DNA of 64,000 bases from Isoetes taiwanensis (taxonomy: Eukaryota > Streptophyta > Lycopodiopsida > Isoetales > Isoetaceae), in the NCBI GenBank assembly GCA_021234155.1, contig JAJEKV010000005.1:25914863-25978862 (forward strand). Direction: 5' to 3'. Within the stretch, counting starts at the first letter, position 1, and every line of letters begins with the position of its first letter. Of the stretch, positions 49,066 through 61,087 are shown one piece after another. The notes below the pieces were generated by a model. That model saw only the letters and a list, made by a program, of their open reading frames with translations. It searched no databases and was not told the origin of the DNA. Both the position numbers and the translations under genes were made by a program.

Positions 49066-49536
49066 GTTAACATAAACCATTAATACACAACTACCATTAA
49101 CATTATTAACACAAACCATTACATTTAACACATTTAAATTAAAATCCCCCTTAAACCCCATTTAGTTTGGGTGCATATTTACACGGGGGGTTATGTAGGG
49201 CAGCGAGAGCCCCAAAAAATTTACAATACATGTACAAAATTAACACCATTAAGTACATTCTCTCAAACCTTATAGTATTTTGCAAATCTTAATATACAGT
49301 ATACAAAAACTTGTACATGCATACCCCACAAACGAGGATCGCTATGTACGATCCAGATCTTGGAATAATGGGCAAATATGCCCATCCGACAGCTCTCGTT
49401 GCCCGGAGTAACCCCCCGTGTGAATATGCACCCAAACCAAAGGGGGTTTAAGGGGGATTTTAATTTAAATGTGTTAAATGCAATGGTTTGTATTAATAAT
49501 GTTAATGGTAGTTGTGTGTTAATGATTTATGTTAAC
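49066..49536. mobile_element. Foldback (MITE-like) element with ~145-bp inverted arms
   Basis: Left arm 49,066-49,210 (GTTAACATAAACCATTAA...GGGCAGCGAGAGC) is the inverse of right arm 49,392-49,536 (GCTCTCGTTGCCC...TTTATGTTAAC), with AATCCCCCTTAAACCCC/GGGGGTTTAAGGGGGATT inside. The 180-bp centre ends in a small hairpin (ATGGGCA/TGCCCAT). Palindromes GGCCCCGAAGGGGCC (49,036) and GGTTGCCCCCTACGGGCAACC (49,591) frame it. It lies about 210 bp upstream of the RH22 start codon. A partial relative is at 26.4 kb. No clear target duplication was found. Confidence 0.7.
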
Positions 49537-49748
49537 TCAGAACCAATCAAGGTCTTCTATACGTCACTGTCACTGCACCCTCCAACAAGAGGTTGCCCCC
49601 TACGGGCAACCCAAAAATATATAAGGGCATTTTTACAATTTTCCCAAAAAAATAGCCCTCTCTTTTTAATCGAAATATAGCCGAGAGGTTTATCAGAAAT
49701 ATCAGAAAATGCTGAGCTACGATAAACCTCAGAAAAACCGTGGTGGCT

Positions 49749-52700
49749 ATGGCATATGCCATTCTACCGCGTCAAGTGCTTCTTTTCCGTCGGCTTAATT
49801 CTCTACAGATTGTTAGACAAATTAGAGCTTGTGCTTTGTCTTCTTCTCTAGAACGGTTGCTAGTTGCACCTCATCATGGGACGCGCATCCTTTGCGCAAG
49901 AGGAGCCGTTGCAATGGCACATAATTATGCTACAGCACCGCAGCTGGCAATTCGAGAAGCCAATTATTCGTTTTTGTCGGAAGATAATGTGTCCTGGATT
50001 TCGTTGGGGATTTCGCATGAAGTTGAAAATGCCCTTTTAAGAAATGGTTTTCAAAGACCTTCCTTGGTGCAGGTATGCCACTCCATTTTCTTAATCCTGC
50101 TTCTGCTTGAATGATTTCAATTTGAATGATCAACCAGTGTTGATATTGTTGAACTAGGTTACAAGTTATTTTGCTGTGAAACTATATAATGTTGATAGCA
50201 CGAGATACAAAGATTTATATGGGATTTGTTTAGATGGTTTCTTCAGCTTTCTTAACAGTTTGATTGACGCAGGCTGCTGCAATTCCAGCTGTGTTGGAAG
50301 GTACAGATGTAATCATGGCAGCAGAGACGGGCAGTGGGAAGAGCCATGGCTATCTTGTTCCATTAATAGACATGTTGCTGAAGTCACGTGGAACTTTAGA
50401 AAATCCGAAAGAGCAGATGTCTCAAACACGTGGCTTTGCTCTTGTTTTATGCCCAAATGCCACTTTATGTCAGCAGGTTTTCAAGATGGCATCTCTGCAG
50501 GATAGTTTATTGAAGAAACCCATCATAGAAGTTGCTACTTTATGTGGCGGTCAGGTCTGGTTTCCTTTCCTCTGTTGAAACGTGATATTGATAATGATAG
50601 GCAGACATGAATAAAAATAATTAATATGGTTATTATCACTTTTACCAGTATCACATATACTGAACTTTGAATGCACTACATAGGGTTGGCCAATTTCTCA
50701 ACCAGACATAGTAGTGGCTACACCAGCTGCGGTCTTGAACAATTTATTTGCATATGATCCAAAACATCGCCGCAGATCAGCATTTATACGCGACGTGAAA
50801 CATATTGTAAGTTTTATGTGCTGAAATTATTTAACTGCTCCTTTTGTTTCTTGGTGCACCCTCTAGTTGATACAGGAATTATGAAAGCTCCTCGAAAAAT
50901 GACAAAGATTGTCAAATTTCCTCCATAGAAATTTTGAACTACATGTATGACCATAACAGTTGTTGCCAAAAAGAGATATGCAATATAGAAGCAACGAGGA
51001 ATAAACAAATTGGTGTTTAAACACTCTTATCATTCACCCAACTTTAACTTAATTGAGACTTAGATGAAAGCAAAATGCGTTATTTTTCTCTTGGAGTTAG
51101 TTGCCTATGTTGAAAACACAAAGTTTCCGTTGCACCAACTAAACTTTGAAGTTCGACTTTAACCTGGTAATCGTACATAGAGATGTAATCTTGTTGCCCA
51201 GAGGGTTTTAACAACGTTTTTGAAAGTGACAAGTTCCATAGTTTAGCTAATCCTTTTACCTTTATTTTTCCACAAAATTTCATGGAAGAAATTTAACATG
51301 GTAGGTTGTCAATTTAAAGACCTCTCATTTTGATGTCAAGTATCTTCCCTCTAATTATAATTCAAATGTAGGTCTTCGATGAAGCTGATATGCTTCTAGC
51401 TGGTGGTTTTGCCAATGGAATACGCCGACTTATTGATATGTTTAAGCTCGAGGAAAGGAAAGTTTCAGAATCACTGGACTTGGATAACAATGCTAATAGC
51501 GAAGATCTTCAGCCATGGACCAATTTTGAACCAGTAGAAGCAGATTTTGAAAATTCAAAGGTTGAAGATGAAGAACTTTTAAAAGATGGTACTGGTGGGG
51601 ATCCAGATGATGCTGACGAAGAAATGGAGGATGAAGAAGAAGAGACAGAGCTCACAAAGAAGAAAGATTGGAGACGAGTGAGAAAAGTTTATAAGAGGAG
51701 CAAACAATACATTTTTGTTGCAGCCACTCTTCCAGACTCTGGCAAGAAAAGCCCAGGGGCCATGCTTAAGCACAAGTTTCCTGAGGCAAAATGGGTTAAT
51801 GGGACCTTCCTCCACTGCCACAATCCAAGGTCCTCTATTCATGATAGAAGACTAAAGTGTGCTTTTAGTCTTCAGTTTTTACAAAGTTGCAAACGTGTCA
51901 TTAAATGTGTATGTTTGTGTTTTCTTTACTAGGGTGCAGCATAAGTGGGTGAAGACTACAGACGAGAGAAAAGTAGCAGACCTTTTAGAAGCAGTACGAA
52001 GGCCACCATCAAATTCTATTTTGAGGACCATGGTCTTTGCAAATAGTGTAGATACTGCAGATGCAATATCAAGATTGCTGATAAGAGCAGGAATTCACTG
52101 TCTGCAATATCATAGAGATATCCCACGAGAGCAGCGTATGCAGTATTTGAAGACCTTTCAAGAAGTAGGTGGCGTGCTTGTTTGCACTGATGCAGCAGCT
52201 CGGGGCCTTGATATTCCTAATGTTGGGCATATTGTCCAGGTAGGAGCTCATAAATGGTTTGCAACGATAAGTATCTTATTTACATAGTGCATGGAGCATG
52301 TAGAAAGTTAATTTTTATATGGTACCATCAGGGCCATCATTTTACCTTCAAGTTTTGGCTTGGGTAAGCTATTGACTTATAATGCTCAGGGTATAAGAAA
52401 CATGAGGACTGAACCTTTAAACTTATTTAATATCTTCAAATTCTTGAAGTAATGTTTTAATAAGGTTTTATCTCCTTTCTTATCAGTAGCATATTTTCAG
52501 GCGGAATTTGCATCATCTGCAGTTGACTTTTTGCATAGGGTTGGAAGGACAGGAAGGGCTGGTAATGACGGTGTTGTTACAAGCATGTATACCCAGTCTA
52601 ATCAAGCACTCGTGACATCTGTACGGGAAGCTGTCACAGCTGGAGATTCTGTGGTAGGGCCTCAATTTACAGCATGTTCATGATTTACTCTTGCAGCATT

Positions 52701-52995
52701 GAGACTTATTTGGAGTCTTATATGTTCAGGAACGAGCATTTAGCAGGAGAAGGAGCTTTCGGAACAAGCTCAGAAAGCAAGCCATTTTGCTTAATCAAGT
52801 AGTTGATCCCCTCGAGGTAACTAAATTAAGCTGTGGTCAATGTTCTCCCTTTCAAACTATGTTGAATGGATTGATTCACAGGTTAATAAACCAAGAATGC
52901 AATGATTTTTGTATAATAGAAAATGCTGTTTTTTGTTGTAAATGTCATGACAGGTAGAAGATAGCAAGCAGTTAATTCTGTCGGAAACGTGTTAA
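49749..52995 (+). CDS. RH22: DEAD-box ATP-dependent RNA helicase, RH22 type
   Basis: Eight exons with GT/AG borders: 49,749-50,072, 50,273-50,554, 50,684-50,806, 51,372-51,829, 51,933-52,239, 52,501-52,653, 52,730-52,816 and 52,954 on, joined in frame. The product is about 590 residues. Motifs: AETGSGKS (125-132, ATP binding), CGGQG, DEAD (246-249), an acidic insert (about 314-335), AAT (360-362, in place of SAT), CTDAAARGLDI (480-489) and HRVGRTGRAG (510-519). The AAT motif and acidic insert fit plant RH22, a plastid helicase that in Arabidopsis acts in ribosome assembly on 23S rRNA. The Arg/Ser-rich start without acidic residues fits a transit peptide. In the last exon the written frame stops at 52,995 (LILSETC). 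One base less after ATTCTG would open RKRVNLIHGRLDKNPQ to a stop at 53,077. Confidence 0.88.
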
Positions 52996-53308
52996 TCTCA
53001 TACACGGTCGCTTGGACAAGAATCCTCAAACAGTTTTGCCATACAAGTACTTTAGGGTAATCAACTTTAGGGTATAATGCCGACTTGTTGTATTCTTTTA
53101 GGTAATCAATTATCCATCATTAAGTATTGTGTCTGGAAACTTTGTAAAACTGATTGCCTAACCTTTCTTGTTCAGTGACTAAAGGGGCAGGTAATGAGAC
53201 CGTGGGTAATTAGTCTTCTTTTCCTGCATAAGTACAAGTATTATCGTAGAATATGTATTTACTCTTTCCATGTTTATTAAAATTTAAATGAATGTTGCTT
53301 AGAAGTTT

Positions 53309-53594
53309 TTTTTTTTTTGAAGGCACGGTGGGTTTTTTATATTTCATTTAAAAAAAGTACATAAAGAAAATTAGTGAGTAAATCACTTGGAGGCATATCC
53401 AACAGAAGACATAACCCCTATGCTGCATAGATAATAGTTCATTAGCAATATTACTAGGACAAAATTAAGCATTACAATGCTTATGATAAAATCTTAACAG
53501 ATGTATACAAAATAAACCAGATAAGTTCAGATAATTTCCTGCAACCTCAGACTTCATTCAGCAGCATCAATCAGATCTTGAAGTGTTAAGTCAG
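53309..53594 (-). mobile_element. LINE 3' end, cut by an LTR
   Basis: Poly-T then GAAGGCACGGTGGGTTTTTT on the plus strand resembles the poly-T/GAAGAACGTGTTTTAC start of the LINE at 31.2 kb, so this is probably a LINE 3' end on the minus strand. It stops at the LTR at 53,595. The 53,080-53,308 stretch before it is plain 3' flank of RH22. Confidence 0.45.
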
Positions 53595-54970
53595 TGTGAC
53601 GTCCCCTACTCCTTATACGATGCACACATCGTATTCGAAGGAGGAGCCTTCCCCCTGGCAGCTACACTGACAGGGGCCATCCACCTGACTCCACTCCCAG
53701 TGGAATGAGCCAGCAAGGGAAGAGTGGATGTGTCATTCACTCGTCTCCCATCGGATCGACCTATCTTCGGAAGCGCGAATAAACATGAGCACATAACATA
53801 TCAGTACAATCACCTCGAAGGGTGAACATATCACATACACCATAAGATAACAATATCAGCAGAACAATAACAGGAAGGGGGAATCCTACCCAAGGCTCAG
53901 ACTCAAAGGGGGTGTGACTGACGGCTTGGGCCTCCAGAAGTCAATGCAGACGGAATTCATGGCAATGGATTTGGCTGGCATAGAACATGGCTGAGGGTAG
54001 TCCACTCCATCCGCCCCTCCCGTGCACACTTTGCAGAGTAGGTTGATAAGTATTGGGACCTGACCGTAGCCTGCCGGGTGAATAGCCAGAGGGGCTATTA
54101 CTACTGGTTGCATCTCCCCAGCCCCGATGAGGCAGGAGGGAAGTCACCTCCCCTCCAGAAGCATCCATGCCCTTCACAGGCGGCTAGAGAGCCACTGCTC
54201 TTATTCGACTTGAACTCATTGGAAGGTGACGCATCACCCCACGAGTGTCGATCTTATGCCTTGCCCACACGCAGTGACAAGCCATTAAGCCTAGCCCGCA
54301 TAGACCCCCGGTAGGCCTTACACACCAGAGGGGTCAGTCTGTGTAGGGACAAGGTCCTCCTTGTCATCCGGTCTAGCCCCGCCACCCACAACCAGGCGGG
54401 CTCCTGTGCACGGGCCGCATGTAATTGGGAACTAATGGTGCTACCTAGGATCATTTGCTACACAGCTTTAGGTCTCTACCCCCCCCTTCCCAATACATGG
54501 AGGTCACAGAGTGAAATACATCCATCATCATAGAACTGAAATAGAGAATATCATCTAATCTATCTATCTACATAACAGAGTTAGGTTCCTTGGTTAGGGC
54601 TTATGATCTCGGGATCTATAAGGCCTCTAGAGTTGATCTAACATACTAAACCAGCCTAATGCCTTGCCCAAAGACGGCTTTGCACAACAGAATGACTAGG
54701 TACCTGCTCCTTGACCCGCTCCTGATCCTCGGAAGGCATCCATGCTCCTGATCTCGCTGAAGATGGCCATTTGGCAATGGGGTTCATGGGGTTATTAATT
54801 GTGTATGTTTATTTAACATGCACAACATTCAATGTTGCCTCCTAGGTGCAACTCTTGCTCCCTAGGTGCAACCCTATACATCTCGCAAGTACATGTCATC
54901 CGTGACATGTACGGGTGACGTGGCAGTATAATATACGTATTCAGGGCGTATATTATGCTGGAACGTCACA
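53595..54970 (-). repeat. 3' LTR of a chromovirus
   Basis: On the minus strand it begins TGTGACGTTCC and ends GGGGACGTCACA, 1,376 bp. It follows a polypurine tract, so it is the 3' LTR. It is homologous over its length to the 5' LTR at 21.9-23.4 kb. Confidence 0.88.
53615..53634. other. LTR-terminal hairpin, copy 2
   Basis: ATACGATG/CATCGTAT, 8-bp stem with loop CACA, at the same place as the hairpin at 21,874. One G-C pair there is an A-T pair here, a compensating double change. Confidence 0.65.
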
Positions 54971-54984
54971 TTCTCCCCACCTTG
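54971..54984 (-). other. Polypurine tract
   Basis: CAAGGTGGGGAGAA on the minus strand directly precedes the 3' LTR, where plus-strand DNA synthesis is primed. A second CCAAGGTGGGGAGA lies 40 bp upstream (55,011-55,025). Confidence 0.8.
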
Positions 54985-55827
54985 ACTTGATGTTGTCCTC
55001 AGCATCACGCGTCTCCCCACCTTGGAAAACTGCATATCCTGCAATCACATCCAACAACCTATATATACAATCTTATAGTCAATCACCTCAGGTCATATTT
55101 TAATTTATCGAAATTGTACTATGGTGAGAGGCTCTTCCGTCCTCTACTTCATTATCTATTATTCACAAAATTTTATGACATTATCATCAATTATAGTTCA
55201 AAAATGTTCTAATTAAAGCTCCTTGTCGCCTCCTCACAACACATTATAGCAAAATTATGTGTTATGAGTTCTCGTAGTGCCATCCTCCTGCCGCTCAAAT
55301 CTCCTATTGGCCTGCAGGTTCCACACTACGTCAGTACGTGTTTAATTATTATAAGGGTTGGTTGTAAAGGAACCACCCATTAATTACAATTACATGGATG
55401 CAAGGCATATCTCCCGGCATAGGAAGATTATGTTTCTTCCATCATGGTCGTGGAGACAGCGCCCTATCATGCCTATATGCCACTCATGCCTACACCTTTA
55501 GTTGCCTTGGGCGTGGAGGATAGCGTCCTTCCCGTATGTGGGCGTGAAGGGTCCACCCCGTAATAGGCATTGACCAAAGGTGCTTTACTATCAATGCATA
55601 CCTGAATGACCTCCTTTCTCTCGAGGTCGTCTACTTCCGTAGGACGAAAGTAGACTTTTTAATCTATCCTCCCACTCATCCAAGCAAAACCGCAGTCATG
55701 CCTACAATGACATTACACCACATCCTAGAGATCACCGTAGTGGTCTCATCATCGGTGACAACGCATGCAACCCATACCTAGCATAGGCTGCATGCGTAGA
55801 TTACTCTTAGCTACACATGAGATTAAT
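54985..55827 (-). other. 3' non-coding part of the chromovirus
   Basis: Between the chromodomain stop and the polypurine tract. No domain or long frame was seen. Confidence 0.5.
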
Positions 55828-56045
55828 CTAAACACAAATCGACATGCCTGAGCCGATTTCTTGGGTGTCGATGTCGATTACTTCGGTGACGAGCCGACCC
55901 TTGCATTGCTCCATGAACTCGGGGTACTGCTTCTCAAGATCTGATTGTAGTACCCACGTAGCGTCTTCCACTGGTAAGTGCTTCCACTTCACAAGGTATT
56001 GGAGAAATTTTGACCTTCTTGTCTTCTTATAAGATCTGTTAAGAA
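55828..56045 (-). pseudogene. Chromodomain at the end of pol
   Basis: Reads KKTRRSKFLQYLVKWKHLPV, then EDATWVLQSDLEKQYPEF, the core of a retrotransposon chromodomain (aromatic Y and W residues included), and a tail ending GSGMSICV before TAG at 55,828. It is in a different frame from the integrase; the slip is close to CGTCCCGGGAGTCC at 56,050. Such domains steer integration to chromatin with methylated histone H3. Confidence 0.75.
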
Positions 56046-59000
56046 GGACTCCCGGGACGATTTAAATGAGCTGGGAGTTCCAATTTGTAGGATTGGGTAC
56101 CTACTCTTTTGATTATCTCGAAAGGCCCAACCCATCTTGGAGCAAGCTTCTTGCAGTTGCCGATGCGGAGCTTGGCCTGCTTCACTTTGATCTTCAACCA
56201 CACTTTGTCTCCCAACTTAAATTCCCTTACTGTTCTGCACTTGTCGACGATGCTTTTCTGCCTACTTCTTGCTGCTAGGAGGTATCCTCTCACCTCCTCC
56301 ACCAACTCTTGCATCTCTGAAAGTATATGCTGGGAGACCTCTACCTTAGACACAGGTTTGTGCCAAGTATCCGGGGTAAGACACTGATACCCGTAGTTGA
56401 TCATAAAGGGACTCATCTGGGATGACTCCTGCTTGGTGCTGTTGTATGCAAACTCTACTAAGTGGATGAAATCATCCCACTTAGATTGCTTGTTCCATAC
56501 ATAACCTCTTAACATATGTTCGATGATCCTGTTCGTCCTCTCTGTCTGACCATCTGTTTGGGGATGATATGTCGTGCTCATCGAAAGCTTCGTCTGGATG
56601 GTGGTGAATAGGTCCTGCCAAAAGGCAGTCATGAACTTGGAGTCCCTATCTGAAATTATCTTCCTTGGCATGCCATGGAGTCTGAAAATCTCCTTAACAA
56701 ATAGATTGGCCGTGTCTAATGCCGTATCTGTTGTCCTGCACGGCACAAAGTGTGCCATCTTTGACAACTTATCTACCACCACCAACAAGGCATCTTTGCC
56801 CCTTGCTGTTCTTGGGAGTCCTGTAATAAAATCCATACTTATTACCTCCCACTTAGCGTTTGGCACCGGCAATGGTTCCAAAGCACCTGGAATTCGAAGT
56901 TGCTCCGCCTTTGTCTGCTGGCATATCTGGCACTCTCTAATATACCTTGCTATCTCCTTCTTCATGCCGGGCCAGAAGTAACTGCTTCTAATTTCGAAGT
57001 GCGTCTTCATGAACCCTGCATGCCCTGCTATGGGACTATTGTGTGTATCGTTCAGGATTAGCTTCCTAACTTGAGAAGATTGTGGTACACACAATTTGTT
57101 TTTATGGTATAGCAAGTTTCCCTCCTTCTTGTAGTGCCTGAACATTTCCCTTTCCTTGTCGGTCCTGGCCTCCTTGCAAAGACTTGCTCAAACTTCTTTG
57201 AAATCGGGATCTGTTGGCAATGTTTCCTCAATCTTCTTGCCAAACTCGCTCACGAGTGTTGATATGGCATTACAATGAATTCTTGTTGCCAAAGGCTTCC
57301 TAGAAAGGGCATCCGCAACCACATTGAGCTTCCCTGGCTTATAACTTATCTCAAAGTCATATTCTTCTAGGAATTCCATCCATCTCCTTTGTCTCAAATT
57401 GAGGAGTGGTTGTGTAAATATGTATTGAAGGCTTTGATGATCCGTATCTAACTGGAATCTTCTTCCCAATAGATAATGCCTCCAAATTCTTAGAGCTCTT
57501 ACTATAGCCAGGAGCTCCTGATCATGCGTTGGGTAGCGCTGTTCGGCGTCATTCAACTTCTTGGAATCATAGGCCACTACTCTTTCCTCCTGCATGAGGA
57601 CTGCACATGTTGCTATCCTGCTAGCGTCTGTCGCTACAAGCTTATCTTTGGTCGGATCTGGCAAGACCAATACTGGCGCTGTCGTCAATGCTTCCTTCAA
57701 TGTGTCAAATGCTTTCTGGGCCTTGCTTTGCTAATGAGTTGCCCAATCCTTTATTTTCCTGCCTTTTGTGAGATCAGTCAATGGCGCTGCTACCTTGGCA
57801 AAGTTCTTGACAAATCTTCTATAATAGCCTGCTAGGCCTAGGAAGCTCCTGACTTCATGCGTATTCTTCGGTGCCGGCCAATCAATCACTGCTTCGATCT
57901 TCGCAGGATCTGTAGAAATGCCTTCTGCTGTTATCACATGCCCTAAATACTCGACTCTTTCCGTCGCGAAGTGGCACTTCGATAATTTCGCAAAGAGTTG
58001 ATGCCTTCTTAGCTTTTCAAGCACCTTCCTCAAATGTTGGGCATGTTCTTCCATAGATTTGCTATAAACCAAGATATCATCGAAGAAGACTATAATGAAG
58101 AAGTCTAAAAATTTGCGGAAGACGTCGTTCATCAATCTCATGAATGTTGCCGGCGCATTCGACAATCCGAAAGGCATGACTGTGAACTCATAGTGCCCAT
58201 ATCTTGTTCTGAACGCCGTCTTGTGGATGTCTTCCTCTTTGATCCTGATCTGATGATACCCTGATCTGAGGTCTATTTTGGAGAAGATCTTGGCTCCTTG
58301 CAACTGATCCATTAGATCATCTGACCTAGGCAAGGCATACTTATTCTTAATGGTGTGCTTATTTAACTGGCCGTAATCATTGCACATCCTAAGGCTCCCA
58401 TCCTTCTTCTTCACAAAAAGAATAGGGGCTCCGAAGGGAGAGACACTAGGTCTTATGAACCCTAGGTCTAGCAATTCTTGCAACTGCTTCTTTAGCTCCG
58501 TCAACTCTTCGGTTGACATTCTATAACGTGCCTTGCTTGTTGGCTTCGTCCCTGGTTCAAGTGCTATTTCACACTCGACTCCTCTATAGGGCGGAAGCTG
58601 CTTAATCTCATCAGGAAACAAGTCATGAAATTCCTTGATCAACTTCGCTATAGGCTTGGGGAGCTTACTCAACTCTTCAGCCTCTTTGCCTTCCTCCAGC
58701 TCTTGATCTTCGAGCTCAAGCTTAAGGAGATAGGCCACTTGCTGTTTTCTTGTGCACTTAAGCAACTTTTCACTACTCATGCATTGCATGATTGGCATTA
58801 CTTCTTTACCTGTAATTTCGATGACCTTGCCCTCTTGAGTTGTTAAGGTCACCTTGCGCTTCCCATAATCGATGAGTGCTCCTGCTGGCCCAAGGTATTC
58901 CATTCCAATAATCAGGTCATACTTGCCTATATTCATGACTTCCGCTCCCAATGCGACATTAATGCCTGGCAAGTCTACATTGAAGTTTATTCTCTTCCCC

Positions 59001-59464
59001 GCTGTATGCCTGACTGCCCCATTAGCTAATACAACTGGCCTGGGCTTAGACTTCAATGGCTTTAACTTCAACATGCTTACCATCCTAGGGGATGCAAAAT
59101 TATGACTGCTCCCTGTGTCTATCAATACTATAAAAGACTTGGACTTTGCCTTTCCGGTTGTTGAGATAATCTGATACTGACTTTCGGCATTGTCGGTGTC
59201 AATGGCAGCAAAGATATGACACTCACCCTGGATGTAGTCCCTGGCGTCGTCCTCGTCCACGTCGGTGGGTGTCTCCCATCCCATTTCTGCCAATGCCGCA
59301 TTCATCACCAAGGGGCAATTGTTGGTCCTATGCCCTGGTTGGAAACATCTGAAACATAGCTGCTTTTCTATACACTCTTGCTTCTTCTCTTTGGGGATGG
59401 CCTGCAAAAACTGCTTCACCGCTTTGGAGTAGTTAGATCCGCTTCCTTGGTCCTTAAAGCTCAC
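56039..59464 (-). pseudogene. Chromovirus pol: zinc knuckle, protease, RT, RNase H, integrase
   Basis: One reading frame carries the whole pol, interrupted by two in-frame stops (TAG at 57,731 and TGA at 57,188). From 59,464: zinc knuckle [14 protein letters not shown] (residues 37-50), protease [10 protein letters not shown] (D116), reverse transcriptase with [28 protein letters not shown] and FFDDILVYS (D462, D463). After the TAG come VLVLPDPTKDKLVATDAS and ADALSRKP (RNase H). After the TGA comes integrase with H-H-C-C finger (CQICQQTK), MDFITGLP, SDRDSKF, TERTNRIIEH and LKLAPRWVGPFEI-type C-terminus. The order and the chromodomain that follows mark a Ty3/Gypsy chromovirus. The stop-free frame around the two stops suggests a recently active copy. 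Confidence 0.88.
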
Positions 59465-59547
59465 CTGTTTCTTTTCCTGCTTGCCACCACTTGCATTGCC
59501 CTGCTTCCCATAATTGGAGTTGTATTGCGGTCTGCTAGCTGCTGGAC

Positions 59548-60579
59548 TTACTGCCCTTGGGCTATAGCCTCCTGTCCCTTGCCCTTATCCTGGAAATTTT
59601 GCTGCCTTGGTGCATGCTCTTGCGGTGTTGTTCCTTGCAAACTTACGGCCTTCGATTCTGCTTCTGACATGGTCTTCGGGTTTATTGCCCTTACAAGCTT
59701 GCGGATCTCCTCATTTAACCCTTCAATATAGCCCTCTACCGCGTGCTTTTCACTCAACTTCGGCACATAAAGCCTTAGTCTCATGAATTCCTCAGTATAT
59801 TTCTGGACTTATTTGTTGCCTTGCTGCAACCTGTAGAACTGCTGCATCATGTTGCACTTATGTTCCCTTGGCACGTAATGGCGCTTAAACGCCTTAGCAA
59901 ACTTCTTGAACTTGCAACTGTCCCTACTCAGCCCATGTGCTTTGGTATACCCCTTCCACCATATTCTGGCTGCCCCCTTGAGGTTTGCTGCTGCTACCCT
60001 GCCTTTGTCCTTGTCCTTCATGCCATAGGCATTGCCATACTCACTCATCTCGTCGAGCCAAGCCTCTGCTTCCATTCAGGATCTGTTCTCTCCTGAGAAC
60101 TGCTCTAGCTTTCTGGCTTTCCACACATTGCTAAGCGCGGAGTCAACCTTCTTCTGGTAATCAGATTGTGATCTACCCCTGTCATGGTTTGGATCCTCCC
60201 GGCGGTCCCGTCTCCCTTCCTCCTACTCTTCTGATCCAGAGTCTGTGTCTGAGCTAGAGTCCGAGGACCCCGAACTAGGAGATCTTCTCCTTCGGCTTCT
60301 CTTCCTTTGTTGCACTGTTCGGCCAGCTGGTGTTTCAGGCAAAGGCACATTCTGATCTTGCCCTCCTGCTGTTGTTGCCCCTGCCAGCAATGCCCTTATA
60401 TCATGGATGTCGGATCTGATCTGGGATAGCTCTTCTTCCGGTGTTACTGCATCAAACTTTTGGCACAGATTCCTTGGCTGGAAGCGCCTTGGTGGAGTAC
60501 GCTCTTGTTCTTGTTGCCTCTGTTCGTCAAGATTTCTAGGTACTCTAGCTGCATGCACATTAGAGTGAATTCTGATCAT
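59548..60579 (-). pseudogene. Chromovirus gag, broken
   Basis: Likely starts at MIRIHSNVHAARVPRNLDE (60,579). An Arg/Ser-rich part (RKRSRRRRSPSSGSSDSSSD) is followed in other frames by the gag core (WLDEMSEYGNAY, GAARIWWKGYTKAHG, FAKAFKRHYVPREH at 60,075-59,809) and its end (LSEKHAVEGYIEGLNEEIRK). Three frame breaks. No LTR or primer site lies upstream up to 64,000; other genes follow instead. Confidence 0.7.
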
Positions 60580-60727
60580 TGGTTTTTTCTTTTGGGTGTT
60601 ACGTTGCTTTGTTTGTTTATGCAATTTGAGGGGATAATTGTATAAAAAGAGACATATTTACGGTCATAGTTTATATTCATATATATGATAATATTCTTAC
60701 ATTCAAAACATATGAGAAAAAACAATT

Positions 60728-61087
60728 CTAATTTTTCTCCTGGAATTTCTTCAAGTAGTCTGGGTTATCTTCGAGGAACTTCTTCACTTGAGCTATGCGG
60801 ATTGTCCGTCCTAGGTTCCTGAGAACATTCGTGGACGTACCTCCTTGAAGTGCGTTCACCAAGTCTTCGATTCTCCTGTCCGATGTATAGGCTGCCGTCA
60901 CCGCCAGTCTGCCCTGACGTCGGTAGGGGACTGCGAAGTCGAAGATACTCAATGCTATCGTTTTCTTGACTAGGATGACATGGTCGATGTTTGAGGGCAT
61001 ACGAGCATGACTTCCAAATCCAGAGAGGGCGATAAGCATGAAGACTCCTTCTTCTCCCCGTGGGCTGAACTGTCGGTGTATCACCAC
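60728..61087 (-). pseudogene. Unknown protein, C-terminal part (gene between H3-like and gag)
   Basis: A 119-codon frame ending KKFLEDNPDYLKKFQEKN. It overlaps the end of the previous frame by one base and is shifted by one. It seems to be the third part of one gene. Residues such as GSHARMPSNIDHVILVKKTI and FAVPYRRQGRLAVTAAYTSD look like a globular domain. No family recognised. A short AT-rich 3' region (60,640-60,727) separates it from gag. Confidence 0.5.

Noticed and set aside
55844-60645. Plus-strand frames of 60-135 codons
   Set aside because: All are antisense to the clear minus-strand gag-pol.
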